Source of the DNA: an uncultured Candidatus Poseidoniales archaeon
GTDB lineage: Archaea > Thermoplasmatota > Poseidoniia > Poseidoniales > Thalassarchaeaceae
DNA length: 64,000 nt
Reading direction: 5' to 3'
Assembly (NCBI GenBank): GCA_902560445.1
Contig: CACELO010000001.1
Span: 106,968 to 170,967, forward strand
The notes under the pieces are model-generated. The model searched no databases and was not told the DNA's origin. It saw only the letters and a program-made list of their open reading frames with translations. Below, one piece after another: positions 1 through 9,857 of this stretch. A program made the translations under genes and the position numbers. Every line of letters starts with the position of its first letter. The first letter of the stretch is position 1.

Positions 1-1
1 T

Positions 2-1447
2 GATTCGGTAGATATCCCCACCGTTGCCCAAGGAACAGGAATCCATGATTCCTTGGTAGCCGCAGTAGTTCAAGCGGAATTGTTGACTACTCTCCAGGGA
101 GAAGGGCCCTTCACGGTCTTTGCACCTACTGATGATGCATTTACAGCCGCTGGAATCGACTTGGACGCTCTGGATACTGATGAAGGAAAGGCTACCCTAA
201 CTGACATTCTACTCTATCACGTAGTATCAGGCTCAGTCGCCTCATCCGCATTAGTTGATGGAATGATTGCAACTGCAGTGAACGGAGACGATCTGACATT
301 CATAGTCGGTGAAGGAGTAATGGTAAACGACGCAAATGTCATACAAGCAGATGTCCAAGCAAGTAACGGAATAATCCATGTCATTGACAAGGTTCTAATG
401 CCTCCAGTACCGATAACAGAGGCTGATGGTGACATATGCTACAACATGTATACTCACACGATTGAGGCTGGCGCATCCTTCGATGAGTGCATGGCGTACG
501 CCTACTACGAAAACTACGAGATGAATGGTCAGACATTCACCGGTTGTTATAATCTAGTAACTCACACCTTCACTATGGTAAGTCAAGCAGAATGTGAGGC
601 TTACATGTGGACTCCAGCAGTACATATTGTCATGACCGCCCAAGCTACAACAATCCATAATTCGTTAGTAGCCGCACTAGCTCAAGCAGAACTTGCGTCA
701 ACTCTACAGGGTGATGGCCCATTCACGGTTTTCGCACCGACAGACGATGCATTTGCCGAGGCAGGAATCAATCTAACAGCTCTCGATAACGAAGAGGGTA
801 AGGCTTTGCTAACTGATATTTTGCTGTATCACGTAGTAACTGGTGCAGTTCCATCCTCCGCAGTAACCGATGGTATGGTAGCCCCAGCAGTAAATGGCGA
901 CGACTTGACTTTCTCTGTAGGTGAAGGTGTAATGGTCAACGATGCAAATGTCATTTTGGCTGACGTTCCAGCATCAAACGGCGTTATCCACGTCATTGAC
1001 AAGGTCCTGATGCCTCCTGCTGATGTAGTTGATACATCCGAGTGTGACGAGATAATCGGAATAGACGATACAGGCTTGGCATATGATAAGCCATACGTGG
1101 AAGTCGATGTAGGAGCAACCGTATGTTGGATTTGGAACGACGAATCCATGGCCCACAATGTAGCACAGATTGCTAAGGAAGGCGATACTACTCGTTACAT
1201 GAGTGGTGTATACAGTGGTGAATCAATGACAACTGTCGATTACAGATATACCTTCGACATCGATCAAACATTCAACTACATCTGTGAGCCACACGCTACC
1301 TCAGGAATGGCTGGACAGATTGTGGTTGGCGAAGGTTCCATAGTAGAGCCAGAAGAGGAGTCAAACAACACTCCTGGATTCTCTGCTGGGATCGCTGCAT
1401 TGGCAGTCATCGGTGCATTGATGATAGCCGGCCGCAGACTACGCTGA
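2..1447 (+). CDS. Secreted protein with two fasciclin (FAS1) domains and a C-terminal plastocyanin-like blue copper domain plus C-terminal TM anchor; 5' end truncated by window edge
   Basis: Frame is open to the left edge (reads DSVDIPTVAQGTGIHDSLVAA...). Two FAS1 repeats (GPFTVFAPTDDAF...LLYHVV...VIHVIDKVLMPP) and cupredoxin-like VCWIWNDESMAHNV...YICEPHATSGMAGQIVV, then hydrophobic tail ending RRLR. Confidence 0.88.
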   Translation, partial: DSVDIPTVAQGTGIHDSLVAAVVQAELLTTLQGEGPFTVFAPTDDAFTAAGIDLDALDTDEGKATLTDILLYHVVSGSVASSALVDGMIATAVNGDDLTFIVGEGVMVNDANVIQADVQASNGIIHVIDKVLMPPVPITEADGDICYNMYTHTIEAGASFDECMAYAYYENYEMNGQTFTGCYNLVTHTFTMVSQAECEAYMWTPAVHIVMTAQATTIHNSLVAALAQAELASTLQGDGPFTVFAPTDDAFAEAGINLTALDNEEGKALLTDILLYHVVTGAVPSSAVTDGMVAPAVNGDDLTFSVGEGVMVNDANVILADVPASNGVIHVIDKVLMPPADVVDTSECDEIIGIDDTGLAYDKPYVEVDVGATVCWIWNDESMAHNVAQIAKEGDTTRYMSGVYSGESMTTVDYRYTFDIDQTFNYICEPHATSGMAGQIVVGEGSIVEPEEESNNTPGFSAGIAALAVIGALMIAGRRLR

Positions 1448-1479
1448 ATTTGATGTGAAAATATCAGGACTACGTAACC

Positions 1480-3099
1480 ATGGGATTGGGCAGTTCCGTA
1501 TTCATCTCGAAACTTCGAGATGATACGGCTGTTCAACCCAAACGATGGTTGTATCTTCTTTACGATCAATTAAATCTTGAATTAAATCCCTGGAAAAAAG
1601 AGCCTCCTAAATCAACGGGGATAATACTCATAGAATCTCTGGCAAAGGGGAAATCTAGACCCTATCATAAACAAAAACTAGGACTAATTCTAGCCAATAT
1701 GAGATCCTTTGCACTTGAGACTCAAGAAAAAGGGCACCCAGTTCGCTATATCACTACAAAATCCACTTATTCAGAGGCATTAGAAAAATTGGAAATCCCC
1801 CTGATTCATTGTGTTAATCCAGCAGAACTAAGCACGCGAAAAGAATTGGAGCCATTATTAGTTTCTGGAAGATTACAACAACATCCCCACACAGGTTGGT
1901 TAACTCCTAAAGAATGGTTCATTCAAGAACTGGGATTGAACCCCCCATTTAGGATGGATAAATTCTACAGAAAGTTTAGGAAAGAAACTGGCATACTGAT
2001 GGATGGAAAGGCCCCAATTGGTGGAAAATACAGTTTCGATTCCGAAAATAGAATGCCTTGGAAAGGAGTGCCCATAGCACCAGAAGAACAAAACTTCGAA
2101 CTTTTAGATACTGATTCAGAAGTTGAAGATTTAGTCAATGAAATATTCTATGATCACCCAGGCGAAATAGACCTAAGAAAGATTCCAACGAATCATGAAC
2201 AAGCCTCGCAATCATTGATTTTTGCATTGCAACATCTACCTAATTTCGGACCTTTCGAAGATGCTATGTCCTCCAATAGCAAGGGTCTCTTTCACAGTAG
2301 ATTAGCGGCATTAATCAACATCCACAGGATTATGCCCAAGAAATTGATGCAATCGGTGTTGTCAGCATCAGCCCCAATGAATAGTATAGAAGGATTTGTA
2401 CGACAACTGATTTGGAGAGAGTATGTCAAACATATCCATGATATCACAGATGGTTTCAGATCGATTACAGTGAATAAAACTATGACTGCAAGAAGGGATG
2501 CGATGTGGTACAAGGAATCAGACATGCAAATTTCAACTGATTCCGGGCCACATCCCAATCATCTAAATCAGGTAAACAATTTACCTATGGCTTATTGGAA
2601 TGGAGATTCGGGTTTACACTGTTTAGATACAGTAGTCAATTCGGTGCTAGAAGATGGTTGGACACATCATATTCCTAGGCTGATGGTTCTAGGTAATATT
2701 GCCTCTTTGTTGGACATTAACCCACGTCAACTAACCGATTGGTTTCATGCCGCATTCATTGATGCTTACGATTGGGTTGTTGAACCTAATGTGTTAGGAA
2801 TGGGTACTTTCGCACTAGGAGAATCAATGATGACTAAGCCCTATGTCTCCGGAGCAGCCTATATCAATAGGATGAGTGATTATTGTGAGCAGTGCCAATT
2901 CAATCCAAAAAAGGATTGCCCAATTACAAACCTATACTGGGATTTCATTTCTAGGCACTCAAACGCCTTCAGAAGTAACCACAGGATGTCGATGCCATTA
3001 CGTAACTCAGAGAGACGTGACGTCACGAAAAAAGACGAAGATGCAAAAGTGTTTCGAGATTGGTCTAGACGCTTGGGGTCCAACCAAAAGTGTCCCTAG
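1480..3099 (+). CDS. Cryptochrome/photolyase-related protein (FeS-BCP / DPRP type)
   Basis: LYDQLNLE N-terminus, QLIWREYVKHIHD, NVLGMGTFALGESMMTKPYVSGAAYINRMSDYCEQCQFNPKKDCPITNLYWDFISRH, NHRMSMPLRN are typical of the FeS-type photolyase-related family. Confidence 0.88.
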   Translation: MGLGSSVFISKLRDDTAVQPKRWLYLLYDQLNLELNPWKKEPPKSTGIILIESLAKGKSRPYHKQKLGLILANMRSFALETQEKGHPVRYITTKSTYSEALEKLEIPLIHCVNPAELSTRKELEPLLVSGRLQQHPHTGWLTPKEWFIQELGLNPPFRMDKFYRKFRKETGILMDGKAPIGGKYSFDSENRMPWKGVPIAPEEQNFELLDTDSEVEDLVNEIFYDHPGEIDLRKIPTNHEQASQSLIFALQHLPNFGPFEDAMSSNSKGLFHSRLAALINIHRIMPKKLMQSVLSASAPMNSIEGFVRQLIWREYVKHIHDITDGFRSITVNKTMTARRDAMWYKESDMQISTDSGPHPNHLNQVNNLPMAYWNGDSGLHCLDTVVNSVLEDGWTHHIPRLMVLGNIASLLDINPRQLTDWFHAAFIDAYDWVVEPNVLGMGTFALGESMMTKPYVSGAAYINRMSDYCEQCQFNPKKDCPITNLYWDFISRHSNAFRSNHRMSMPLRNSERRDVTKKDEDAKVFRDWSRRLGSNQKCP

Positions 3100-4147
3100 T
3101 CCGCCCTTCTTGAATTGCTGTTAGAGCATCATAGAGTTGCTCGGTGATGGCACCTACTTCTCCATCACAATAATTCGCGATATTACCGCCATGTTCAATT
3201 GAACCAATCGGAGAAATTACAGCAGCTGTACCAGCACAAAATGCTTCATCAGCATCCATTGCAAAATCGATGTCTACCTTAGTCTCGAGAACTTGGTAAC
3301 CTAGACTTCGAGCCAATTCGATAATCGAAAGTCGAGTAATTCCTGGAAGGATAGTTCCGGTTAACTCAGGAGTATAGAGGACTTTATCCTTGATACAAAA
3401 GAAGTTGGCTGCACCAACTTCTTCGACATAGCGATGATTGACAGCATCAAGATAGATAATCTCAGCATACCCGTCAGCTTTTGCGTTCTTTGAAGGCATC
3501 ATTCCCGGCGCATAGTTTCCAATTGCCTTTACGCCACCAGAGCCACCCGGTGCGGCTCTATGGAATTCATCTGAGACCTTGAGTGAAATCGGATTCAATC
3601 CTCCTTTGAAGTAGGGTCCAACTGGAACCACGTACACCAAGAATGTGTATTCGGGTGCAGGAGCTACTCCAAGGATTGAGCCATTTCCAAAGACTAGAGG
3701 CCTGATGTATAATTCCCCTCGGCCAGTAGGTGGTAGCCATCTTAGATTCTCCTGAACAACGAGGTGAACTGCATCGAGGAACATTTCTTCTGGCACAACT
3801 GGCATACCTAGTCGCTTACAGCCATCTTGAGCGCGCCTTGCATTCAATTCCGGACGGAATAGTAGAACTCTACCGTCTTCGGCTCTTCTAGCCTTCATTC
3901 CTTCGAATAATCCCTGTCCATAGTTGATTACTCCAGCAGCGGGTGATATCGAGAGATATTGAAAATCTTGCATAACCCCAGGCTCCCATTCCTCTCCTTG
4001 TTTGCAAGTTGCAATATACATCCTGTCGGTTTCAGTGAAACTGAAAGTGAGGCTATCCCAATCAATGGAAGGTTCGCCATCTGACTCGGTCTCCTCCATC
4101 ATTGGCGCACCATCTGATATACAGGGGGACGACTCGGCTTTCAACAA
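3065..4147 (-). CDS. ilvE: Branched-chain amino acid aminotransferase (class IV); start possibly at 4102
   Basis: GVINYGQGLFEGMKARR, GNYAPGMMPSKNAKADGYAEIIYLDA, EEVGAANFFCIK, TGTILPGITR. Confidence 0.92.
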   Translation of the reverse strand: MLKAESSPCISDGAPMMEETESDGEPSIDWDSLTFSFTETDRMYIATCKQGEEWEPGVMQDFQYLSISPAAGVINYGQGLFEGMKARRAEDGRVLLFRPELNARRAQDGCKRLGMPVVPEEMFLDAVHLVVQENLRWLPPTGRGELYIRPLVFGNGSILGVAPAPEYTFLVYVVPVGPYFKGGLNPISLKVSDEFHRAAPGGSGGVKAIGNYAPGMMPSKNAKADGYAEIIYLDAVNHRYVEEVGAANFFCIKDKVLYTPELTGTILPGITRLSIIELARSLGYQVLETKVDIDFAMDADEAFCAGTAAVISPIGSIEHGGNIANYCDGEVGAITEQLYDALTAIQEGRTRDTFGWTPSV

Positions 4148-4199
4148 TTTCTAATAAATCATCTCAAACTGCGGTTCCAGGCCCTCACACAAGGGTTGA

Positions 4200-6866
4200 T
4201 TGCTGACTCTATTTCCCTCTGAGCAGGGTATCGTAATGCGATGGGGTGGAGAGGTTTGTATCGTCTCCGGAGATAATCGCGCCTGGGGTACATCGAATAA
4301 TCCGAAAACCGTAATTGAACTATGGTGTCGTTCTCGTGAAGGACACTCAGTAGTATTACTTGTGAACGGTCTTTCGCCATATCTTGAAATTTCAGACAGT
4401 CAAACAATAGGAGATCAAGAACCAACAAAATCACTTGAAGTGGTTTCCCAAATGTCTGAAGTTACTGAACCACCAACTTCTGTGGGAAAGAAACTATCCC
4501 AAGATGGAGAGTGGAGGAATCATTACAAAGTGGTGGTTAGAGATACAAGATTTGTTAGAAACCTCAGAAATAGATTGATTGAAAATGGATGGACAGTAAC
4601 CAGCGCAGATATTTTATTCGTTCATAGATTATTGTTAGATTATGATTTAGGTCCCCATATTGCAACTAATGGCGAAGTGTTGTGGGCGGGTCCACGCGCA
4701 CCTTCTGAATTTGCAAACAAGTTTGAGGGTAAACGAGTCGAGGCAGCAGAGAATATTCGTGACATAGGTGGCTCAGGGCTCTACCCTTGTGATATGGTAA
4801 TCTCCTGTAATGTAGCAGATTTATCACCGACTAATCCATTTCCAACCCCATTCGTAACCCTTTCATTAGATCTTGAGACTAGCGTTCGTCACAATACCAT
4901 ACTCTGCGCTGCGGTAGTAGTAGCCAGAGGTGAGCAACGTACAGAGTATGAGTTCCGTGGTTCTGAAAAAGATATTCTGGAAGGAATGACCAGACTAGTT
5001 AGAGATGAAGATCCAGATTTCATTACTGGCTATAATATTGATAATTTCGATCTACCCAGAGTCATTGAACGCGCAGAGGAAAACGCAGGTCGCTCAAAAT
5101 TCGAACAGGCTGCATTGTGCGGCTGGGGCAGAGTACCTGCGATTGAGAGTGAAGCGAAGAGGCTCAGCCCAAATCGAGCTATCAATCGAGTTTGGCGGCT
5201 AACTGGTAGAATACCAATGGATGCTTGGTGGCAGGTTCGACAAACCCTCCGTCCTGAAAGAGAATCTCTTCGCTTTGTTGCAAACATGCTGTGGCCGGAG
5301 GCAGAAGATAAACAGAAACTCGATATTGATGCAAGCCAAATGGACGAAGAATGGGCTGCTAGACCCGATGAAGTCATGGAATATTGTGTCAGAGATACTC
5401 ATCTTCCTCTCGATATACTCGGTCACTTACAATCTGTAAAGCGTAAAGAAGCCCTAGCAGCGGTCGCAAAAACTACCGTTGAGACCGCCGCAGCCGGCAC
5501 GACCAGTCAATGGATAGACTCGCTTGTTATTCGCTTAGCAGACAGTAAAAATGTCGCAGTTCCAATGACTCAATCCGGTCCACGTCGCCGCGACCAAATC
5601 GCGGGAGGCTATGTCCACGAAGTCGAGCCAGGACTCAAACCATGGGTGGCTGTACTCGATTTCAAATCGATGTATCCATCAATCATGATTTCCCAGAATA
5701 TCTGCTCAACAACTCTGGTCAGAGATGGGAGCAAGGAAAAAACTCACAATGTATCTCCCGAAAAAACAGCACGATACGTTTCTTTTGACGAACGTAAAGG
5801 CCTAGTTCCTCGTTTGTTGAGCGAATTGATGGAACAGCGTGATTATCATAAATCCGAGTTGAAAAAGGCCCGTGAAACCGGTGATGAAGAAGTGGCTTTT
5901 CTTCATGACCAATTACAATATGCGGTAAAGATTCTAATGAATTCATTCTACGGAGTATTTGCGTCCTCTTTCTATCGTTTCACCCATCCACTTTTGGGAG
6001 CGAGTATTACTGAATGGGCTCGACACAATATTCGCACGATAATCGAAAATGTCGAGAGTGATGAACACGATGTTGTATATTCTGACACAGACTCAATTTT
6101 TGTCAAGGCACCAGTTGAGCCTGATTCACCAATTAATCGTCCACCAGAGAATTCCTTGGCGCTTGAACATTGGAAAAATGCTAGAAAAGAGACTCTAGAT
6201 TTTGGTAATTCACTGGCTGATAGATTTACCAAAGAAGGTGCTGAATTAGAATTTGAGACCGCCCTCTCAGCCTTCTTCTCTCATGGTGCAAAAAAGCGCT
6301 ATGTCGGTCGAGTAGTTTGGCCTCGCGAAGAGATGTTGATTCGAGGCTATGAGGTCCGTCGTACGGATTCATTCCGCCTACTAACCAGCACCATGACCGA
6401 GATGTTTGAATTGATTCTATCTAATGAAGAATCATCTGCGGTAGAGTTGTCCAAATCAGTGATCGATGACATAAGGAATAGGCGCGTAGAAGCCAGCGAC
6501 TTGGTAATTTCTCGTTCTTGCAAAGGTAATCTAAGGAAAGATGGAACCGTAGATTTTCAGAAGGTCTACAAGAATCCAGATTCTCTACCTTACGTGCGCG
6601 CGGCCAAACAAAGAATCGCCGCAGGATTGGGCTTCACACCTGGAATGAAAGTAGGTTGGATTGTTACTAATGGCAAAACCTCTCCAATGACAGTTCAAGC
6701 TTGGATGGTTGACGAATTGGAAGTAGAGCCACCAGAGTATGATCCAGAGTTCTACGCTAAGCGTTTGGCTACTGCGTTAGGCAGGGTAACAGAGGCCTTT
6801 GGTTGGAACAACAAGAAATTACTAGAACATGACCCTAAACAGCAAACTCTCGAGGGTTTCTGGTGA
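4200..6866 (+). CDS. polB: Archaeal family B DNA polymerase (start may be 4236)
   Basis: LSLDLETS (ExoI), DFKSMYPSIMISQNICSTT, KILMNSFYGVFAS, VVYSDTDSIFVK, C-terminal EHDPKQQTLEGFW (PIP-box-like). Confidence 0.95.
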   Translation: MLTLFPSEQGIVMRWGGEVCIVSGDNRAWGTSNNPKTVIELWCRSREGHSVVLLVNGLSPYLEISDSQTIGDQEPTKSLEVVSQMSEVTEPPTSVGKKLSQDGEWRNHYKVVVRDTRFVRNLRNRLIENGWTVTSADILFVHRLLLDYDLGPHIATNGEVLWAGPRAPSEFANKFEGKRVEAAENIRDIGGSGLYPCDMVISCNVADLSPTNPFPTPFVTLSLDLETSVRHNTILCAAVVVARGEQRTEYEFRGSEKDILEGMTRLVRDEDPDFITGYNIDNFDLPRVIERAEENAGRSKFEQAALCGWGRVPAIESEAKRLSPNRAINRVWRLTGRIPMDAWWQVRQTLRPERESLRFVANMLWPEAEDKQKLDIDASQMDEEWAARPDEVMEYCVRDTHLPLDILGHLQSVKRKEALAAVAKTTVETAAAGTTSQWIDSLVIRLADSKNVAVPMTQSGPRRRDQIAGGYVHEVEPGLKPWVAVLDFKSMYPSIMISQNICSTTLVRDGSKEKTHNVSPEKTARYVSFDERKGLVPRLLSELMEQRDYHKSELKKARETGDEEVAFLHDQLQYAVKILMNSFYGVFASSFYRFTHPLLGASITEWARHNIRTIIENVESDEHDVVYSDTDSIFVKAPVEPDSPINRPPENSLALEHWKNARKETLDFGNSLADRFTKEGAELEFETALSAFFSHGAKKRYVGRVVWPREEMLIRGYEVRRTDSFRLLTSTMTEMFELILSNEESSAVELSKSVIDDIRNRRVEASDLVISRSCKGNLRKDGTVDFQKVYKNPDSLPYVRAAKQRIAAGLGFTPGMKVGWIVTNGKTSPMTVQAWMVDELEVEPPEYDPEFYAKRLATALGRVTEAFGWNNKKLLEHDPKQQTLEGFW

Positions 6867-6884
6867 TTACGGGAATCCGTAGGG

Positions 6885-8093
6885 TTGATGATGACCCCCT
6901 TCACACCCTTGACCATGAGAGGAGCGGGTGGATTGGCCCCGATGGTAGTATTACTAATGCTCAGTGCTGCTTTTGCGGGTTGTTTGGAAACCTTCAGTTT
7001 GAACGGAGCCCCAAGTGCCAAAATGAGTATTGATCCAGATGGTTCTGTGCGTGCAGGTGAATCGATTACCTTTAGCGCAGTAGGCTCTTCTGACCCAGAC
7101 GCAGATGCTCTAACTTTCACTTGGGATTTCGGCGATGGAAACCTCGGTGACGGCTTGACAACAAGCCATTCCTATTCACAACCTGGAGATTATATGGTTA
7201 CTCTAACCGTAAGTGATGGAAATTACGACACTTCGGTTAGTGACACAATTTCTGTAATTGATTCCTCAGCCAGAGAGCCGAAAGCCGAGATAACTACCGC
7301 AAAGGATGATGATTGTGATAGTGAAGATGCACCTGCTGGCTCCTTTGTACTAATATGGGTGTGTGAATCTAAGGAAGAAGATGATCGAAGCATAACTGTC
7401 GAAACCACAGTCACACTAGATGGTTCTGAATCTTGGGCGGGGTGTAATCCAGATAATTCAGATTGTTACGCTGAGGAATATCTAGTGTCTTGGGAATGGG
7501 ATCTCGACTTAGATACAGACTCTGATGAAGATGGAGACCCAGAGAATGATGTTGATGCAACTGGAGAAACCGTCACTCTTGAGGATATGCCGGCCGGTTC
7601 ATGGGACATCAAGTTGATAGTTACCGACAACAATGGCCTGATAGACTCTGACGAATCTACTCTTTACATCAACTACAGAGGGACTTGGTCTGACTTCGTC
7701 ATCGATCGAAGATATCAGGATCCTGTAATCATGACTTGGGATTATCCTGTAACATACGATAAAGATGGACAGAATAAGATTCGTTACCTCAGGACCAAGC
7801 TAACCTACCCCGCTGAGGATGGGGACCAACCATTTGGTGGGGTTGATACTGAGAACAAACTCGACTTATTCATCTTCAATGAGACTGATGAAGAGGTCGC
7901 CAACACCACCGGTGTCGGTGATGATAACAGAAACGCCGGTGATTGTCAGTCGGATGACCGCTGTGTTTGGCTAGTAATTGGTGGGTCGACCGTAAGGGGA
8001 TTTGAACCGGGTACTTGGTCTGTAGATCTACAGAATGAGAAGACACATAACACAGAGATCAAGAGTTTGATGATTGAATTGCAATATCGATGA
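6885..8093 (+). CDS. PKD-domain lipoprotein-like surface protein
   Basis: Signal-peptide-like N-terminus with lipobox-like FAGCLE; PKD motif DPDADALTFTWDFGDGNLGDGLTTSHSYSQPGDYMVTLTVSDG. Confidence 0.82.
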   Translation: MMMTPFTPLTMRGAGGLAPMVVLLMLSAAFAGCLETFSLNGAPSAKMSIDPDGSVRAGESITFSAVGSSDPDADALTFTWDFGDGNLGDGLTTSHSYSQPGDYMVTLTVSDGNYDTSVSDTISVIDSSAREPKAEITTAKDDDCDSEDAPAGSFVLIWVCESKEEDDRSITVETTVTLDGSESWAGCNPDNSDCYAEEYLVSWEWDLDLDTDSDEDGDPENDVDATGETVTLEDMPAGSWDIKLIVTDNNGLIDSDESTLYINYRGTWSDFVIDRRYQDPVIMTWDYPVTYDKDGQNKIRYLRTKLTYPAEDGDQPFGGVDTENKLDLFIFNETDEEVANTTGVGDDNRNAGDCQSDDRCVWLVIGGSTVRGFEPGTWSVDLQNEKTHNTEIKSLMIELQYR

Positions 8094-8171
8094 ACTGCGC
8101 CGAAGAAGCATACCTGTTATTCGATTCAATTGATGCCTTCCCTAGGGGGAGAGATTCAAATAGGCATCATT

Positions 8172-8183
8172 GGTCGGCGGGCC
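8172..8183 (+). promoter_or_regulatory. Leader element GGTCGGCGGGCC upstream of tuf
   Basis: Same element and same spacing to ATG at 43549-43560 (GGTCGGCGGGTC, FKBP gene). Confidence 0.4.
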
Positions 8184-8202
8184 ACACTTAGAGGTGGATA
8201 TT

Positions 8203-9486
8203 ATGGGCTCACAGTGGGAAGATAAAAGCAAACCGCACCTTAACATCGTGTTTATTGGACACGTAGATCACGGAAAGTCAACAACCGTAGGACGTTTACT
8301 CCTTGACACAGGTCACATCGAAGCACACGTTATTGAAAAGAACGAACAGTTAGCATCCGATGCAGGAAAGGCCGGATTCGGTCTTGCTTACGTTATGGAT
8401 GGTTTGAAAGAAGAGCGCGAGCGTGGTATTACTATCGACGTCGCGCACAAGGAACTTTTCACTCCTAACTATTATTTCACAATCATCGATGCTCCTGGAC
8501 ACCGTGATTTCGTAAAGAACATGATTACTGGAACCAGTCAGGCCGATGCAGCTGTTCTACTCTGTGCTGCTAACGACGGAGTCAACGCTCAGACACGAGA
8601 ACACGCTTTCTTGGCTAAGGTTCTTGGAGTCAAGCAATTAATCGTCAACGTCAACAAGATGGACATCAGTGGTGTAGATTACTCAGAAGCAAAGTACAAC
8701 GAAACCGTAGCAGAAGTTGATCAACTGCTGAAGCTATCTGGATTCAATCCAGCCGATGTACCGAAGATACCATGCTCCTCATTCAACGGAGAGAACCTCT
8801 TCAACAAGTCTGACAACATGCCTTGGTACAAGGGACCTACTCTATTCGAAGCAATAGATGGAATACAAATGCCACCCAAGCCGACAGACAGGCCACTCAG
8901 GCTACCAGTCCAAGATGTCTACAAGATCAGCGGAATTGGAACAGTTCCAGTCGGTAAGGTAGAGACCGGTGTTCTCGAGAGAGGGAAGACGGTAGTCTTC
9001 AACCCAAGCCAGAAGTCTGCTGAAGTAAAGGACATCGAAATGCACCACACAAGTCACGCAAAGGCAGAGCCTGGTGATAACGTCGGATTCAACGTTCGTG
9101 GACTCGCAGCTAACGACATCCGAAGAGGAGACGTAGCTGGTTACGGTGATAGCGAGCCTATGTTTGTCAGACACGACGAGACATTCGTTGGTCAGATTGC
9201 ACTTATGGAGATTCCAAAGGCAATTGGCGCAGGATATACTCCTGTCTTCCACGCGCACACCGCTCAGGTAGCAGTTCGCTTCGTAGAACTTCTAGAGAAC
9301 ACAAAGACAAAGGAAGCTAACCCACCGTTCCTCAAGACTGGTGACCAAGCACTAGTTCGATTTGCTCCAACAAAGCCAATGGCAATTGAGCAAATGGATA
9401 CATTCCCAGAGTTGTCAAGATTCGCTATCCGTGACATGGGTAAGACCGTGGCTGCTGGCGTTTGTTTGAAGATTGACAAGAAGTGA
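8203..9486 (+). CDS. tuf: Translation elongation factor EF-1 alpha (ORF track start 8170; ATG 8203 preferred)
   Basis: [68 protein letters not shown]. Confidence 0.97.
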   Translation: MGSQWEDKSKPHLNIVFIGHVDHGKSTTVGRLLLDTGHIEAHVIEKNEQLASDAGKAGFGLAYVMDGLKEERERGITIDVAHKELFTPNYYFTIIDAPGHRDFVKNMITGTSQADAAVLLCAANDGVNAQTREHAFLAKVLGVKQLIVNVNKMDISGVDYSEAKYNETVAEVDQLLKLSGFNPADVPKIPCSSFNGENLFNKSDNMPWYKGPTLFEAIDGIQMPPKPTDRPLRLPVQDVYKISGIGTVPVGKVETGVLERGKTVVFNPSQKSAEVKDIEMHHTSHAKAEPGDNVGFNVRGLAANDIRRGDVAGYGDSEPMFVRHDETFVGQIALMEIPKAIGAGYTPVFHAHTAQVAVRFVELLENTKTKEANPPFLKTGDQALVRFAPTKPMAIEQMDTFPELSRFAIRDMGKTVAAGVCLKIDKK

Positions 9487-9522
9487 ATTGGTAACAAAGG
9501 CTGAGGACTCGGAGAGGGGACT

Positions 9523-9852
9523 ATGGCCGTTATCACCAAAATCAAGTTGACTGGTGAAAACCACCAAGATGTCGACATGGTTTGTGGACAGATTAAGGCA
9601 ATTTGTGATGAGACAGGTGTCGACCTACGTGGTCCAATCCCACTCCCAACTCGCAAATTGGTAGTTCCATGCCGTAAGAGTCCAGATGGTGAAGGCGCTG
9701 AAACATGGGATCACTGGGAAATGCGAATACACAAGCGACTTCTGGAACTTGTGACATCCGCTGCCAAGGACGAGAAGGCGCTACGACGAGTCCTTCGTCT
9801 AGACTATCCTGACTCGGTTACAATCGAGTTGTCTCTAAGGCACCTAGGTTGA
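9523..9852 (+). CDS. rpsJ: 30S ribosomal protein S10
   Basis: GPIPLPTRKLVVPCRKSPDGEGAETWDHWEMRIHKRLLEL; directly after tuf as usual in archaea. Confidence 0.95.
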   Translation: MAVITKIKLTGENHQDVDMVCGQIKAICDETGVDLRGPIPLPTRKLVVPCRKSPDGEGAETWDHWEMRIHKRLLELVTSAAKDEKALRRVLRLDYPDSVTIELSLRHLG

Positions 9853-9857
9853 TTCCA

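Noticed and set aside
8170-8202. N-terminal extension of the tuf ORF ([11 protein letters not shown])
   Set aside because: Upstream leader containing the GGTCGGCGGG element; canonical EF-1A start is ATG 8203
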